From NCBI GenBank assembly GCA_016763185.1, contig JAESUG010000150.1, positions 1 to 42,602 on the forward strand: a DNA stretch of 42,602 nucleotides. Reading direction: 5' to 3'. Source of the stretch: Robiginitomaculum sp. GTDB taxonomy: Bacteria > Pseudomonadota > Alphaproteobacteria > Caulobacterales > Maricaulaceae. Below the pieces are notes generated by a model. It saw nothing but the letters and a program-made list of their open reading frames with translations. It had not been told where the DNA came from and did no database searches. Positions 18,218 through 26,321 of the stretch are shown here, piece by piece. Numbering within the stretch: the first letter of the stretch is position 1; every line of letters starts with the position of its first letter. The position numbers were made by a program, and so were the translations under genes.

Positions 18218-18526
18218 TCAAAAAGATGGAGCCTTGCTGGTTCCCGTACTGATTTTTATCGGAGAAGGCGATGCGGTAATTTTGCCAAAGCGCAACCCAA
18301 ACCCATAGGTTAGTTGCTTTGAGCAACCGCCCGCAGCAAAGGCCACCAAAACAACAGCGCGGTCCTTTGGTAATACTTGGACCGTCATCGGGCCAATACA
18401 GGCGGTGATGGCCGCCGTTTTTGCGAGCGGTTCATCTACGGGTAACGGGGTTGTGCCCGCGCTCTGAAAAACCGGGATGGACAGCAAGAAGAAGCCAACA
18501 AGGATAGCAAGAAATTTACGAAACAT
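18218..18526 (-). CDS. small exported protein of unknown function at the end of the psp operon
   Basis: The 102-residue product has a Sec signal peptide (MFRKFLAILVGFFLLSIPVF, cleavage near residue 24). The mature part has two cysteines, VAFAAGGCSKQLTYGFGLRF and ITACIGPM, that could form a disulfide. The start at 18526 is chosen over an upstream in-frame start because AAGGGA lies 6 bases before it. It begins 30 bases after the pspC stop on the same strand, so it is probably the last gene of the psp operon. I recognise no family. A periplasmic envelope-stress role is inference from context. Confidence 0.6.
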   Translation of the reverse strand: MFRKFLAILVGFFLLSIPVFQSAGTTPLPVDEPLAKTAAITACIGPMTVQVLPKDRAVVLVAFAAGGCSKQLTYGFGLRFGKITASPSPIKISTGTSKAPSF

Positions 18527-18556
18527 GGTGTGTCCCTTCATATAGTATGGCAATAT

Positions 18557-18964
18557 TTAAGTCTCTAGGTCGCGAAATTCTCGGCGCAATTTCCACTCTT
18601 TGGATGTTACCGAGCGCTCAAGGTCAGCTAAGCGGTCATCAAGGTCACGAAATTGATATCTAAGGTTAGAAAATGTGGTGGTTGGCTGGCGCTCTACACC
18701 GCGCCAAAACGCATCTTCTTCCGGCTTTAAGGTTGGCTTGGCACCCGATTCGCGAACCGGTATAACGAAACAGGACACGACATAAGCAATGACCGAAAAT
18801 GGCCCCATGAAAAACAAAGACCCGATCCAACCCAATCGAATAATTACCACATCGATATTAAAATAATCAGCAAATCCAGAACAAACCCCACCAAGTACTT
18901 TTCGGTCGCGATTGCGGTATAAGCGGTGCGGGTTTGGCGGGTGGGAATATTCTCTATTCTCCAT
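18557..18964 (-). CDS. pspC: phage shock protein C (PspC-domain membrane regulator)
   Basis: The 135-residue protein has the PspC domain at about residues 13-72. RLYRNRDRKVLGGVCSGFAD leads into YFNIDVVIIRL and a membrane segment (about 45-72) ending in YVVSCFVIPV. A charged C-terminal coiled coil (about 95-135) carries a leucine/arginine heptad pattern. PspC sits in the inner membrane and, with PspB, relieves PspA inhibition of PspF under envelope stress. The start overlaps the end of pspB by 11 bases, so translation is coupled. The open frame extends upstream through pspB, but MENRE with GGAG upstream is the natural start. Confidence 0.93.
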   Translation of the reverse strand: MENREYSHPPNPHRLYRNRDRKVLGGVCSGFADYFNIDVVIIRLGWIGSLFFMGPFSVIAYVVSCFVIPVRESGAKPTLKPEEDAFWRGVERQPTTTFSNLRYQFRDLDDRLADLERSVTSKEWKLRREFRDLET

Positions 18965-19175
18965 CACTTTTTCTCCATTCAGGTTGTTCAGCATCCAAAA
19001 TTGCTTCGAGCGACTCGATGCGGTTTTCCATGCGCCGGGCGCTACGCCACAGATCTTCAAGCATGTGTTCGTCATCAGCAGAGAGGCTTTTTTGACCGCG
19101 CCATTTGGTGATGTGGTGAAAAACAATCCACACCGGAACGACAATAACCAAAAACAGTATGGCAAGGGTTTCCAT
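18954..19175 (-). CDS. pspB: phage shock protein B
   Basis: The 73-residue protein has one N-terminal membrane helix (residues 3-20), the IVFHHITKWR junction typical of PspB, and a C-terminal coiled coil (about 34-66, LEDLWRSARRMENRIESLEAIL). PspB acts with PspC at the inner membrane to sense secretin or membrane damage and release PspF from PspA. It lies 38 bases after pspA and overlaps the start of pspC. The length matches the family. Confidence 0.93.
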   Translation of the reverse strand: METLAILFLVIVVPVWIVFHHITKWRGQKSLSADDEHMLEDLWRSARRMENRIESLEAILDAEQPEWRKSDGE

Positions 19176-19213
19176 GATTTTTCCTTATCTTTAGGGCGAT
19201 GCCCGCCCGTGAT

Positions 19214-19906
19214 TTATGCTTTGGCTTTTGTGGCCGGTTTGTTGGCTGGTTTATTCATCCGCGCTTTTAAGGCGGCCAGCTCTTTTTCAATGCTTTCTTC
19301 GCCTTCTAAGGCGTCAAATTGACTTTCCAAGCTTTTGCCTTGGTTCAAATCAAAGGCATCGGCCTGAGCTTCTAGATCGTCAACTTTGCGCTCTAGTGCC
19401 GCATAGCGTGATAATGCGTCCTCAATTTTGTGATCGGCAACCGTTTCACGGACCCGCAAGCGATTTTGCGCAGTGTTAGAGCGGATCAACAACGCTTTAT
19501 GCTTGGCTTTGGCTTCATCAAGCTTGTCTTGCAATTTACCCATATCAGATGTGGCCTTCTCGATGGCTTCGTCAATGATGTTCATCTCGCTTTCTAGGAC
19601 ATCTTTCATGTTCGCCGCTTTTGATTTGGCTTGTAATGCGCCGCGCGCTAGATCTTCACGACCTTTGCTAAGCGCAAGTTCTGCTTTGGCGGCCCACTCG
19701 GTTTCGGCGGCGGTAAACTTGGATAGTTTGCGTGCCACGTCTTTTTTGTCGGCAATGGCTCTAGCTGCTGCGGTGCGAACCTCAATCAGCGTGTCTTCCA
19801 TTTCGGAAATGATCAGCCGTGCAATCTTTTCAGGATCTTCGGCGCTGTCCAGCATGGAATTAATGTTTGAGTTAATGATGTCGCCCATTCGCGAAAATAC
19901 ACCCAT
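19214..19906 (-). CDS. pspA: phage shock protein A (PspA/IM30)
   Basis: The 230-residue protein has the PspA/Vipp1 architecture: an N-terminal amphipathic helix (MGVFSRMGDIINSNINSML) followed by long coiled coils to about residue 190 and a variable Lys/Ala-rich tail. PspA binds stressed membranes as ESCRT-III-like oligomers and, when free, inhibits the sigma-54 activator PspF. The signature LDSAEDPEKIARLIISEMED is present near residues 19-38. It is the second gene of the psp operon, 42 bases after the small membrane-protein gene at 19949. Confidence 0.95.
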   Translation of the reverse strand: MGVFSRMGDIINSNINSMLDSAEDPEKIARLIISEMEDTLIEVRTAAARAIADKKDVARKLSKFTAAETEWAAKAELALSKGREDLARGALQAKSKAANMKDVLESEMNIIDEAIEKATSDMGKLQDKLDEAKAKHKALLIRSNTAQNRLRVRETVADHKIEDALSRYAALERKVDDLEAQADAFDLNQGKSLESQFDALEGEESIEKELAALKARMNKPANKPATKAKA

Positions 19907-19948
19907 TTTACTTCTCCTAAAGTTAGAAATTTATAGTTATGGTTTTAT

Positions 19949-20119
19949 TTAAAAAAACATGCCGCCCAGAAACAAACCAGCAATCAAAAATCCCCAACAT
20001 TCCATGGGGCGAGTCCGTAAGTACCGCCAAAACCTAGAGCTTGTTTCCCGCCAGTCATCGGCGGCAGCTTGTGATTTTGTGCTACGTACTTCTTCGTATG
20101 GATCATATTTTTTGGTCAT
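19949..20119 (-). CDS. 56-residue tail-anchored membrane protein heading the psp operon
   Basis: This short gene is easily missed. It begins at an ATG (20119) with AAGGA 7 bases upstream and ends in TAA at 19949. The product opens with MTKKYDPYEEVRST and continues with a polar, partly amphipathic stretch containing DDWRETSSRFWRYLRTRP. It ends with one membrane helix (about residues 40-56, ending GLFLGGMFF). It is the first gene after the sigma-54 promoter and directly precedes pspA. Its layout resembles other small Psp membrane partners, but I see no clear similarity to PspD or PspG. A role in anchoring or sensing at the membrane is inference. Confidence 0.72.
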   Translation of the reverse strand: MTKKYDPYEEVRSTKSQAAADDWRETSSRFWRYLRTRPMECWGFLIAGLFLGGMFF

Positions 20120-20178
20120 AATGCGTCCTTCTATGTTTCATAGGGCCATGCCCAAAGACTGGTATTGGTTAATAGATA

Positions 20179-20194
20179 GCAAGCCCCGTGCCAG
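20179..20194 (-). promoter_or_regulatory. sigma-54 promoter of the psp operon
   Basis: Read on the minus strand, the site is CTGGCACGGGGCTTGC. This fits the -24/-12 consensus TGGCAC-N5-TTGC exactly, with correct spacing between the GG (-24) and GC (-12) pairs. Transcription would start near 20167, leaving about 48 bases before the first small gene. The AT-rich stretch 20200-20324 between this promoter and pspF is where PspF enhancer sites and an IHF bend would be expected; I cannot pin those sites down. Confidence 0.9.
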
Positions 20195-20324
20195 TTTTGG
20201 GTGAAAGGCATAACCAATTGAAAAACAACAATAAAAAAATATACTTGCAGAAATATCTTTCATAAAACTGTGAAAATCACGGAAAAAGCTTGAAAAATCA
20301 TTGTAAATATGATGAAAACCACAA

Positions 20325-21380
20325 ATGTTACATACGCGCACCCTGCCACCTTTGATCGGCCAAGCCCCAGAGTTTTTAATGACCTTGGAGCGCATCTCGC
20401 GATCGGCGGGTTTGGGCCGCCCATTGTTGATCATTGGCGAGCGCGGCACTGGAAAAGAACTGATGGCGGCGCGGGTGCATTTTCTATCGCCGCGCTGGTC
20501 GGCTGACTATGTGACTGTAAATTGTGCCGCTTTGTCGGAAACCTTGCTGGAATCCGAGTTGTTTGGCCATGAAGCTGGTGCGTTTACTGGGGCGACCAAA
20601 CAATATCTCGGTCGGTTTGAGCGGGCCGATGGCGGGACTTTGTTTTTGGATGAAATCGCCAGTGCTTCACTGCGAGTGCAGGAGAAAATTCTTCGCGTCG
20701 TTGAATATGGCGAATTTGAACGGTTGGGCGGCGTTGAGACCTTAACCTGTGATGTGCGAATTTTGGGGGCGACCAATCTCGATTTGCAACAACAGGTATT
20801 GGCCGGTAGATTTCGAGCGGACCTGTTAGACCGGCTGGCATTTGATGTGGTAACATTGCCGCCGTTGCGGGCCAGATGGGAAGACATTCCGATCTTGGCG
20901 CAACATTTTGCATTGGCGATGGTTCGCGAACTGGGGCTGGAAAGCTTTGAGGGTTTTTCGATGAGCGCCATGCAAGTCATGATGAAATATAGTTGGCCGG
21001 GCAATGTTCGCGAGCTTAAAAACGTAGTGGAGCGCAATGTCCACCACGCAGCGGCTCAATCCGGTAGCGGCAATGTGTGGGTGGACGAGATAAACTTGGA
21101 CCCCTTTGCTTCACCGTGGCGGCCGGTTGCCCCAGCATCGTCCATAACCAAAGTTTCTGATGAAGGGTTGTTGCCGCGATTGCCGGAGCCAGAAGCTGGG
21201 CGATCTTTTGCCGGGCAGGTTGGTCGCTTTGAGCGCATTTTATTGCGCCAAGCCATGTCCAACAACCAACAACATATGGGCCGAGCGGCGCGTTCATTGG
21301 ATTTAAGTTATGATCAAATGCGTCATTATTTGGGAAAACACGCGCTGTTGGCCAAGTCGAACAAGCAAAAACTGGTTTAA
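20325..21380 (+). CDS. pspF: PspF, sigma-54-dependent activator of the psp operon
   Basis: The 351-residue AAA+ activator has no N-terminal receiver domain, as usual for PspF. Walker A (GERGTGKE) is at residues 38-45, the GAFTGA loop that contacts sigma-54 at 85-90, and Walker B (GGTLFLDE) at 103-110. A C-terminal Fis-type helix-turn-helix (about 320-342, GRAARSLDLSYDQMRHYLGK) binds enhancers. Sequence blocks such as LLIIGERGTGKEL and RFERADGGTLFLDE follow E. coli PspF closely. It is divergent from the psp operon and its control region. Regulation by PspA binding is family knowledge. Confidence 0.95.
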   Translation: MLHTRTLPPLIGQAPEFLMTLERISRSAGLGRPLLIIGERGTGKELMAARVHFLSPRWSADYVTVNCAALSETLLESELFGHEAGAFTGATKQYLGRFERADGGTLFLDEIASASLRVQEKILRVVEYGEFERLGGVETLTCDVRILGATNLDLQQQVLAGRFRADLLDRLAFDVVTLPPLRARWEDIPILAQHFALAMVRELGLESFEGFSMSAMQVMMKYSWPGNVRELKNVVERNVHHAAAQSGSGNVWVDEINLDPFASPWRPVAPASSITKVSDEGLLPRLPEPEAGRSFAGQVGRFERILLRQAMSNNQQHMGRAARSLDLSYDQMRHYLGKHALLAKSNKQKLV

Positions 21381-21469
21381 CCCCAGTTAGTCCTAGTTTA
21401 GCAAACGGCTTGTTAACCCAGCTTTGGTATAACAGTTACAACAATAAGAACTCAACAAAATGAGCCAAT

Positions 21470-22333
21470 ATGACCGACCCATTTTATTCCGTAGAACATA
21501 CCGGTGAGCGCCGCGAGCAATCGCGCTATGTATGGTTTTTGAACGGAACCTTTGATCGGATCAACTTTGAACAGGCGTATCTGCGAATTTCCAGTGTCCC
21601 CAAACGCCAATCCTTTCGGTTTGTGGTTACCCCGAATGTCGATCATTTGGTGCGCATGCAAAAAGAACCCGGCTGGATTAGAATGTTATATGCTGATGCC
21701 TGGCTTACGGTGTGTGATAGCCGAGTGCTGGAGCTTATTGGTTGGCTGTCCGGCGAAAAAATAGATGTAACGCCCGGTTCAGACCTTACCCAAAAATTGT
21801 TCGAAACGGCGATTGACCCAAATGAGCCGGTGGTGGTGATCGGGGCCAGTGCCCAAGTGATTGATGCAGTAACAGAGCGCTATGGCTTAAAGGATGTGCG
21901 CTGGTATGAGCCGCCAATGGGCCTGCGTAAAAACCTAAAAGCGGTTCAACAATGCGCCGATTTTGTTGCCAACAACCCGGCCCGGTTTACGTTTTTTTGT
22001 TTGGGTTCGCCGCAACAAGAAATGGTCGCCAAAGCTTGTTTATGCCGTGGCGATTGCGAAGGTGTTGGTCTGTGTGTTGGGGCTAGTCTTGATTTTCTAG
22101 CCGGCAAAGTAGAGCGCGCGCCAAAATGGATGCAGCGCGCGCGGGTGGAGTGGCTGCACCGTTTGTTGTCGGAGCCAAAGCGGATGTGGAAACGCTATCT
22201 GGTGACCGGTCCCAAAATCGCATTTGTTTGGTGGGAATGGCGAAAAGCTCAAAAACAAATGCGACGACTAGAAAAATTAGTGGCCTCAGGTGCTTTTTCG
22301 CCTAAAGACTTGACGGAACAGCTCAAGCCGTAA
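21470..22333 (+). CDS. WecG/TagA/CpsF-family (GT26) glycosyltransferase
   Basis: The 287-residue enzyme is of the WecG/TagA family, which transfers N-acetylmannosamine-type sugars to lipid-linked precursors of surface polymers. The family landmarks are VVTPNVDHLVRM (about residues 52-63), an ADAWLTVCDSR block near 75-85, FFCLGSPQQEMVA near 177-189, and GASLDFLAGKVERAPKWMQ with RVEWLHRLLSEPKRMWKRYL. It stands alone, without other polysaccharide genes nearby, so the polymer it serves is not clear. The riboswitch and btu genes begin right after it on the same strand but have their own control. Confidence 0.88.
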   Translation: MTDPFYSVEHTGERREQSRYVWFLNGTFDRINFEQAYLRISSVPKRQSFRFVVTPNVDHLVRMQKEPGWIRMLYADAWLTVCDSRVLELIGWLSGEKIDVTPGSDLTQKLFETAIDPNEPVVVIGASAQVIDAVTERYGLKDVRWYEPPMGLRKNLKAVQQCADFVANNPARFTFFCLGSPQQEMVAKACLCRGDCEGVGLCVGASLDFLAGKVERAPKWMQRARVEWLHRLLSEPKRMWKRYLVTGPKIAFVWWEWRKAQKQMRRLEKLVASGAFSPKDLTEQLKP

Positions 22334-22349
22334 TACCAATATCACCGTG

Positions 22350-22545
22350 TCGGTACGTTGCCATTGGTAACGTGACAACAGGGAACACGGTGCGGGAAAT
22401 GCGTGAGTTTTTTCCAAATCCGTGGCTGTGCCCGCAGCCGTAAACGGCGAGCTTGGCGGTGATTACCACTGAAGGAAACTTCGGGAAGGTGCCGCTTTTT
22501 AGCTTTGACCCGTGAGCCGGAAGACCTGCCGACGCTCGTCCGCCC
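22350..22545 (+). promoter_or_regulatory. cobalamin (adenosylcobalamin) riboswitch
   Basis: The leader of btuB carries the conserved B12 elements in order. These are CAACAGGGAACACGGTGCGG with GAAATGCG (22377-22402), CCGTGGCTGTGCCCGCAGCC (22420-22439) followed by GTAA, CCACTG (22466-22471), GGGAAGG, and the B12 box GAGCCGGAAGACCTGCC (22514-22530). Just behind it CGCCC (22541-22545) can pair with GGGCG (22568-22572), followed by a T-run at 22580-22585, so the switch may act by termination. It should shut off the btu operon when cobalamin is plentiful. Confidence 0.95.
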
Positions 22546-22661
22546 ATGATCCGGGTTCAGATCAATAGGGCGCGGGCTGTTTTTTCCGTTTGTGACGATT
22601 GTTGAAACCTGTGTTCGGCTTTGGGCTTGCCCGATGCCGGTTCGTTGCTATGGAAGAAAAA

Positions 22662-24524
22662 ATGAAATTATTATCTGTACTGATCCCAGTTGGAGCATGT
22701 TTAAGTTTCCCGACATCAAGCTTTGCCGAACCATCCCAAATTGAGGACCCGATTATTGTTACTGGCTCCAGAGTGCCGATCCCTCTAAGCCAAATCACCA
22801 GCGCCATTAGTGTTTTGGACGAGGAGACCTTAATCGCCAGAGGGGATCAGTTTATTGTTGATGCGTTGCGGCAAATCCCAAGCGTTGCCGTCAACCGCTC
22901 TGGCCCGTCTGGGGCACTGACCCAAGTCCGTGTGCGCGGTTCGGAGGCCAATCATGTCTTGGTGCTGATCGATGGTATGGAAGCCAGCGACCCGTTTACC
23001 GACAGCTTTAACTTTGCCGCCGCTGCCAGTGACGGGGTCAGCCGAATTGAGATCTTGCGCGGCGAACAATCGGCTCTTTGGGGCACCGATGCCATTGGCG
23101 GGGTTATCCAAATTTTGACCGAACCCTTGGCCGATGACAGCTCGTTACGGGCCAAATTGGAATGGGGTAGCTTTGATACAGGTTCGTTTGCGGTGTCTGC
23201 GGCCCATGCCAAAGGCGAACAAAAGGTCTGGGGACAGGTTTCTGGTTTGCAAACCCAAGGCTATGACGTTTCGGGCAATGAGGGTGAAGATGATGGGTTT
23301 TCACACCTTACCGCGCATGGCGGCGCCAATGTGCCCATTGCCGACAATTGGCATTTGCAACTTCGCACCCGCTTGCAAACCTCAACCAGTGAATTTGACT
23401 CGGACACTGATTTTGATGGCCGGCTCAATGATGTAGAGCGGGCGCTAGATACGGACCTTGCTATGGGACGGGTGGCGTTGGTTGGCCATACGGATTTTGG
23501 CGATCTCCAGCACGAAATTTTCAGCTCCTACCTAAACAGTCAAACCCGTTCCGGTACGTCCAGTTCTGATGGCAGCCGGACCAAAGTTGGCTGGCAGGTC
23601 ACGGGTGGATGGCGCACCAATGCCATTAGTCACCGATTAACCGGGTTGGCTGAGGGCCGGTTCGAAACATACGAAAACAATGGCGGTCCCGGTGCCGGGC
23701 AAAATCAGCAACAAAGCAATGATATGCTGGCCGTTGCGTTGGATTACCAAGGAACCGCCGGGCCGGTGGTTTTGTCGTTGTCGGCGCGCCATGAAGAAAA
23801 CCAATTATTCGCCAATTCAAATGCGTTTCGCGCCGGCTTGGCGTGGAATATTGATGCGCTCAGCGGTAAATTTCGCGCCTCGGTTGGACAGGGTGTTAAA
23901 AATCCCGGATTTTTCGAATTGTTTGGTTTTTTTCCAGGTTTTTTTGTGGGAAACCCTGATCTAATTGCTGAAAAATCCACAGGGTTTGAGCTTGGATGGG
24001 ATCAGCACTTTTCAAAGGGGACGGCGTCAATCACCTTGTTTACCGCGCAGTTAGAGGATGAAATTTTTACTGATTTTGGGGCGTTTCCAGCGACAGCTCG
24101 TAACCGAAGCAGCACCAGCACCCGCGAAGGCATAGAGCTGTCGGGGACATTTCAATGGACGCAAAGCTTAACCAGCACCGGATCGGTTAGTTTTCTATCC
24201 GCCCGTGAAAACGGTGTTCAAGAAATTCGTCGGCCAGAGTTCTTGGCTAGTTTTTCATTGTTTTGGAGCGGCCCATCCAGCCGATGGGCGGCCAGCCTTG
24301 GGGTCGATCATAACGGTGAAATGCAAGACACGGATTTTGCGAACTTTCAACGGGTGACATTGGCCGCCAACACCTTGGTGCGGGCCAGAGTTTCACGCAA
24401 AATTGGCAAACATTTTGAGCTATATCTACGCGGCGAAAACCTTGCCAATACCGAATTTGAGGAAGTGGTCGGGTTTGCCGGCCAGGAACGGGCCATTTAC
24501 GGAGGAGTGGTTGCCAGATTTTAG
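22662..24524 (+). CDS. btuB: TonB-dependent vitamin B12 outer-membrane receptor
   Basis: The 620-residue TonB-dependent receptor has a signal peptide (residues 1-22, ending S-S-F-A) and a TonB box in EDPIIVTGSRVP. The plug domain (about 35-150) shows VRVRGSEANHVLVLIDGMEA and RIEILRGEQSALWGTDAIGGVI. The beta-barrel ends in the typical C-terminal aromatic strand (GGVVARF). The ATG at 22662 has GGAAG upstream; earlier in-frame starts are less likely. The riboswitch ahead and btuF, btuC and btuD behind identify the ligand as cobalamin or a related corrinoid. Confidence 0.93.
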   Translation: MKLLSVLIPVGACLSFPTSSFAEPSQIEDPIIVTGSRVPIPLSQITSAISVLDEETLIARGDQFIVDALRQIPSVAVNRSGPSGALTQVRVRGSEANHVLVLIDGMEASDPFTDSFNFAAAASDGVSRIEILRGEQSALWGTDAIGGVIQILTEPLADDSSLRAKLEWGSFDTGSFAVSAAHAKGEQKVWGQVSGLQTQGYDVSGNEGEDDGFSHLTAHGGANVPIADNWHLQLRTRLQTSTSEFDSDTDFDGRLNDVERALDTDLAMGRVALVGHTDFGDLQHEIFSSYLNSQTRSGTSSSDGSRTKVGWQVTGGWRTNAISHRLTGLAEGRFETYENNGGPGAGQNQQQSNDMLAVALDYQGTAGPVVLSLSARHEENQLFANSNAFRAGLAWNIDALSGKFRASVGQGVKNPGFFELFGFFPGFFVGNPDLIAEKSTGFELGWDQHFSKGTASITLFTAQLEDEIFTDFGAFPATARNRSSTSTREGIELSGTFQWTQSLTSTGSVSFLSARENGVQEIRRPEFLASFSLFWSGPSSRWAASLGVDHNGEMQDTDFANFQRVTLAANTLVRARVSRKIGKHFELYLRGENLANTEFEEVVGFAGQERAIYGGVVARF

Positions 24525-25335
24525 ACACATCTTGTTGGTGGCGTGCTGGTATGGCGCGGGTAGCGCGTCCGGGTTTGCTGGTGTGGTGTCGACTTCGCTA
24601 TGCGCCGACAGCTATGTCCAAGCCATCGCGGACCCGGCCGATATCCAAGCTTTGTCATGGCAAGCGGACGGGCCACTTTCGCGGGCGGCACCAAATTTAC
24701 GCCAATTGCCCAAGGCGCGTGCAAATGCGGAAATCTTGCTCACCCTTGCCCCCAGCCATGTGGTGTTGGGGCCGGGGGATAGCGCGGCAGCGACAAATTT
24801 AAGCCAAACCCGTGGCGCCAAAGTGTTTGCGCTGAACTGGCAAGATGATTTTGCCGGTGTTTCGGAAAATCTCTTGGCGCTGGGTGGTTTTTTACAGCGC
24901 CAAATCATCGCGCAAGCGCTCATTCACGACCAACAAGCTCGCTTACAAGCATTGGCGCAGCGCAGCAAAGCCCGAACCAAACCGGCACAAGTCCTATACC
25001 TCACCCCAACCTTGGGGACAGCCGGGGCTGGCACCTTTATTGATGCGGTAATTTTGGCGGCGGGCGGTGAAAACCTGGCAACCAAAATGGGTATTGCCGG
25101 TTGGGGACAAGTGCCGCTAGAGGTATTGCTTGCCCAACAACCAGATCTCATTATCACCAGTTTTTTTAAACATGGCCCGCCTAGCGTTCTACAGTTCCGG
25201 GCCAATCATTCCTTGGTAAAAGCCGTGCTAAAACGTACACCGCAAATCCAAGTTTCCGGTGGACTATGGGTTTGTGCTGGGCCGTTGCTGATTGTCGCTG
25301 CCGAGAAAATTGCTGATGAACTGGATGCACTATGA
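24511..25335 (+). CDS. btuF: periplasmic cobalamin-binding protein BtuF
   Basis: The product is about 274 residues and has a cluster A-II solute-binding fold: a VSTSLCADSYVQAIADP opening, an LLTLAPSHVVLG segment, the long linker helix and a C-terminal SGGLWVCAGPLLIVAAEKIADEL. It captures cobalamin in the periplasm for the BtuCD transporter. The likely start is a TTG at 24511, placed 4 bases after GGAGGA and followed by a signal-like sequence; no ATG fits. It overlaps the end of btuB by 14 bases, and its stop overlaps the btuC start (ATGA), so the genes are translationally coupled. Confidence 0.87.
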   Translation: MPDFRHILLVACWYGAGSASGFAGVVSTSLCADSYVQAIADPADIQALSWQADGPLSRAAPNLRQLPKARANAEILLTLAPSHVVLGPGDSAAATNLSQTRGAKVFALNWQDDFAGVSENLLALGGFLQRQIIAQALIHDQQARLQALAQRSKARTKPAQVLYLTPTLGTAGAGTFIDAVILAAGGENLATKMGIAGWGQVPLEVLLAQQPDLIITSFFKHGPPSVLQFRANHSLVKAVLKRTPQIQVSGGLWVCAGPLLIVAAEKIADELDAL

Positions 25336-26318
25336 TCCGGTTTTGGGGAAGTTTGTTGATGTTGTTAAGCGCCCTGCTGGTGCTGTCTTTGGCATTGGGG
25401 GCGTATCAGATGCCGCCCTGCAATTGGCTCGCGGCGCTGATCGGCCAAGGCGATCCGGTAGACCGGGCCGTATTATGGCACATCCGTTTGCCGCGCTCCA
25501 TGTTGGCCGTGTTGGTTGGTGCTGGTTTGGGGGCATCGGGGGCGGCGTTACAAGGCTTGCTGCGTAACCCATTGGCAGACCCGGCAGTGGTTGGTATTTC
25601 ATCTTCGGCCAGTTTTATGGCGGCATTGGCGATTTATACCGGCTTGGCCACCACCCAACCGGCCAGTATTTTCATTGGCGCCATGTTGGGCGCAGGGTTT
25701 GCCGCAGTGTTTTTATTGGCGTTGTCATATGCCAAAGCTTCGGCAACCAGTTTAATCTTGGGCGGGGTGGCGCTCTCGGCATTGGCGACATCTTTTACGG
25801 CATTGCTAATGAATATCTCGCCAAATCCGTGGGCGCTTTCTGAAATTGCCTATTGGTTGATGGGGTCGGTGGCAGACCGAAGTTTTGCCGATGTTGTCTT
25901 GCTTGCACCGTTGGTTCTGATGGGGATTTTGCTGCTCATGCGTGGGGCACGCGGGTTGGATGTACTGACCTTGGGCGAAGAAACGGCGGCGGTTTCCGGT
26001 TTTCCGCTGGTTCATACGGGGCGTTGGGTGGTGCTTGGAACCATGCTTTGTGTTGGCGGCGGGGTGGCCGTTGCCGGCGCGGTTGGGTTTGTTGGCTTGG
26101 CGGCACCACATTTGGTGCGTCCGTTTTTAGGCCATCAACCGGGGCGCTTGATTTTACCATCGGCGCTGGTTGGCGGCATGTTATTGTTGGTGGCCGACAT
26201 GGTATCACGAGGCTTAAGTGGACCGGGAACGCCGCTTTATCTTGGGGTGGTTACGGCCTTGCTGGGCGCGCCGTTGTTTTTAATTTTGGTGTTCAAAAGC
26301 CAAAAGGAGCGCGTTTAA
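25332..26318 (+). CDS. btuC: cobalamin ABC transporter permease BtuC (FecCD family)
   Basis: The 328-residue FecCD-type permease has about ten membrane helices. Typical motifs are RLPRSMLAVLVGAGLGASGAALQGLLRNPLADP (spanning about residues 52-85), GISSSASF, an EIAYWLMGS segment and the late GFVGLAAPHLVRPFLGHQ loop that contacts the ATPase. It forms the membrane channel for cobalamin with BtuD. The ATG overlaps the btuF stop. Iron-siderophore permeases share this family; the riboswitch points to B12. Confidence 0.93.
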   Translation: MIRFWGSLLMLLSALLVLSLALGAYQMPPCNWLAALIGQGDPVDRAVLWHIRLPRSMLAVLVGAGLGASGAALQGLLRNPLADPAVVGISSSASFMAALAIYTGLATTQPASIFIGAMLGAGFAAVFLLALSYAKASATSLILGGVALSALATSFTALLMNISPNPWALSEIAYWLMGSVADRSFADVVLLAPLVLMGILLLMRGARGLDVLTLGEETAAVSGFPLVHTGRWVVLGTMLCVGGGVAVAGAVGFVGLAAPHLVRPFLGHQPGRLILPSALVGGMLLLVADMVSRGLSGPGTPLYLGVVTALLGAPLFLILVFKSQKERV

Positions 26319-26321
26319 TCC

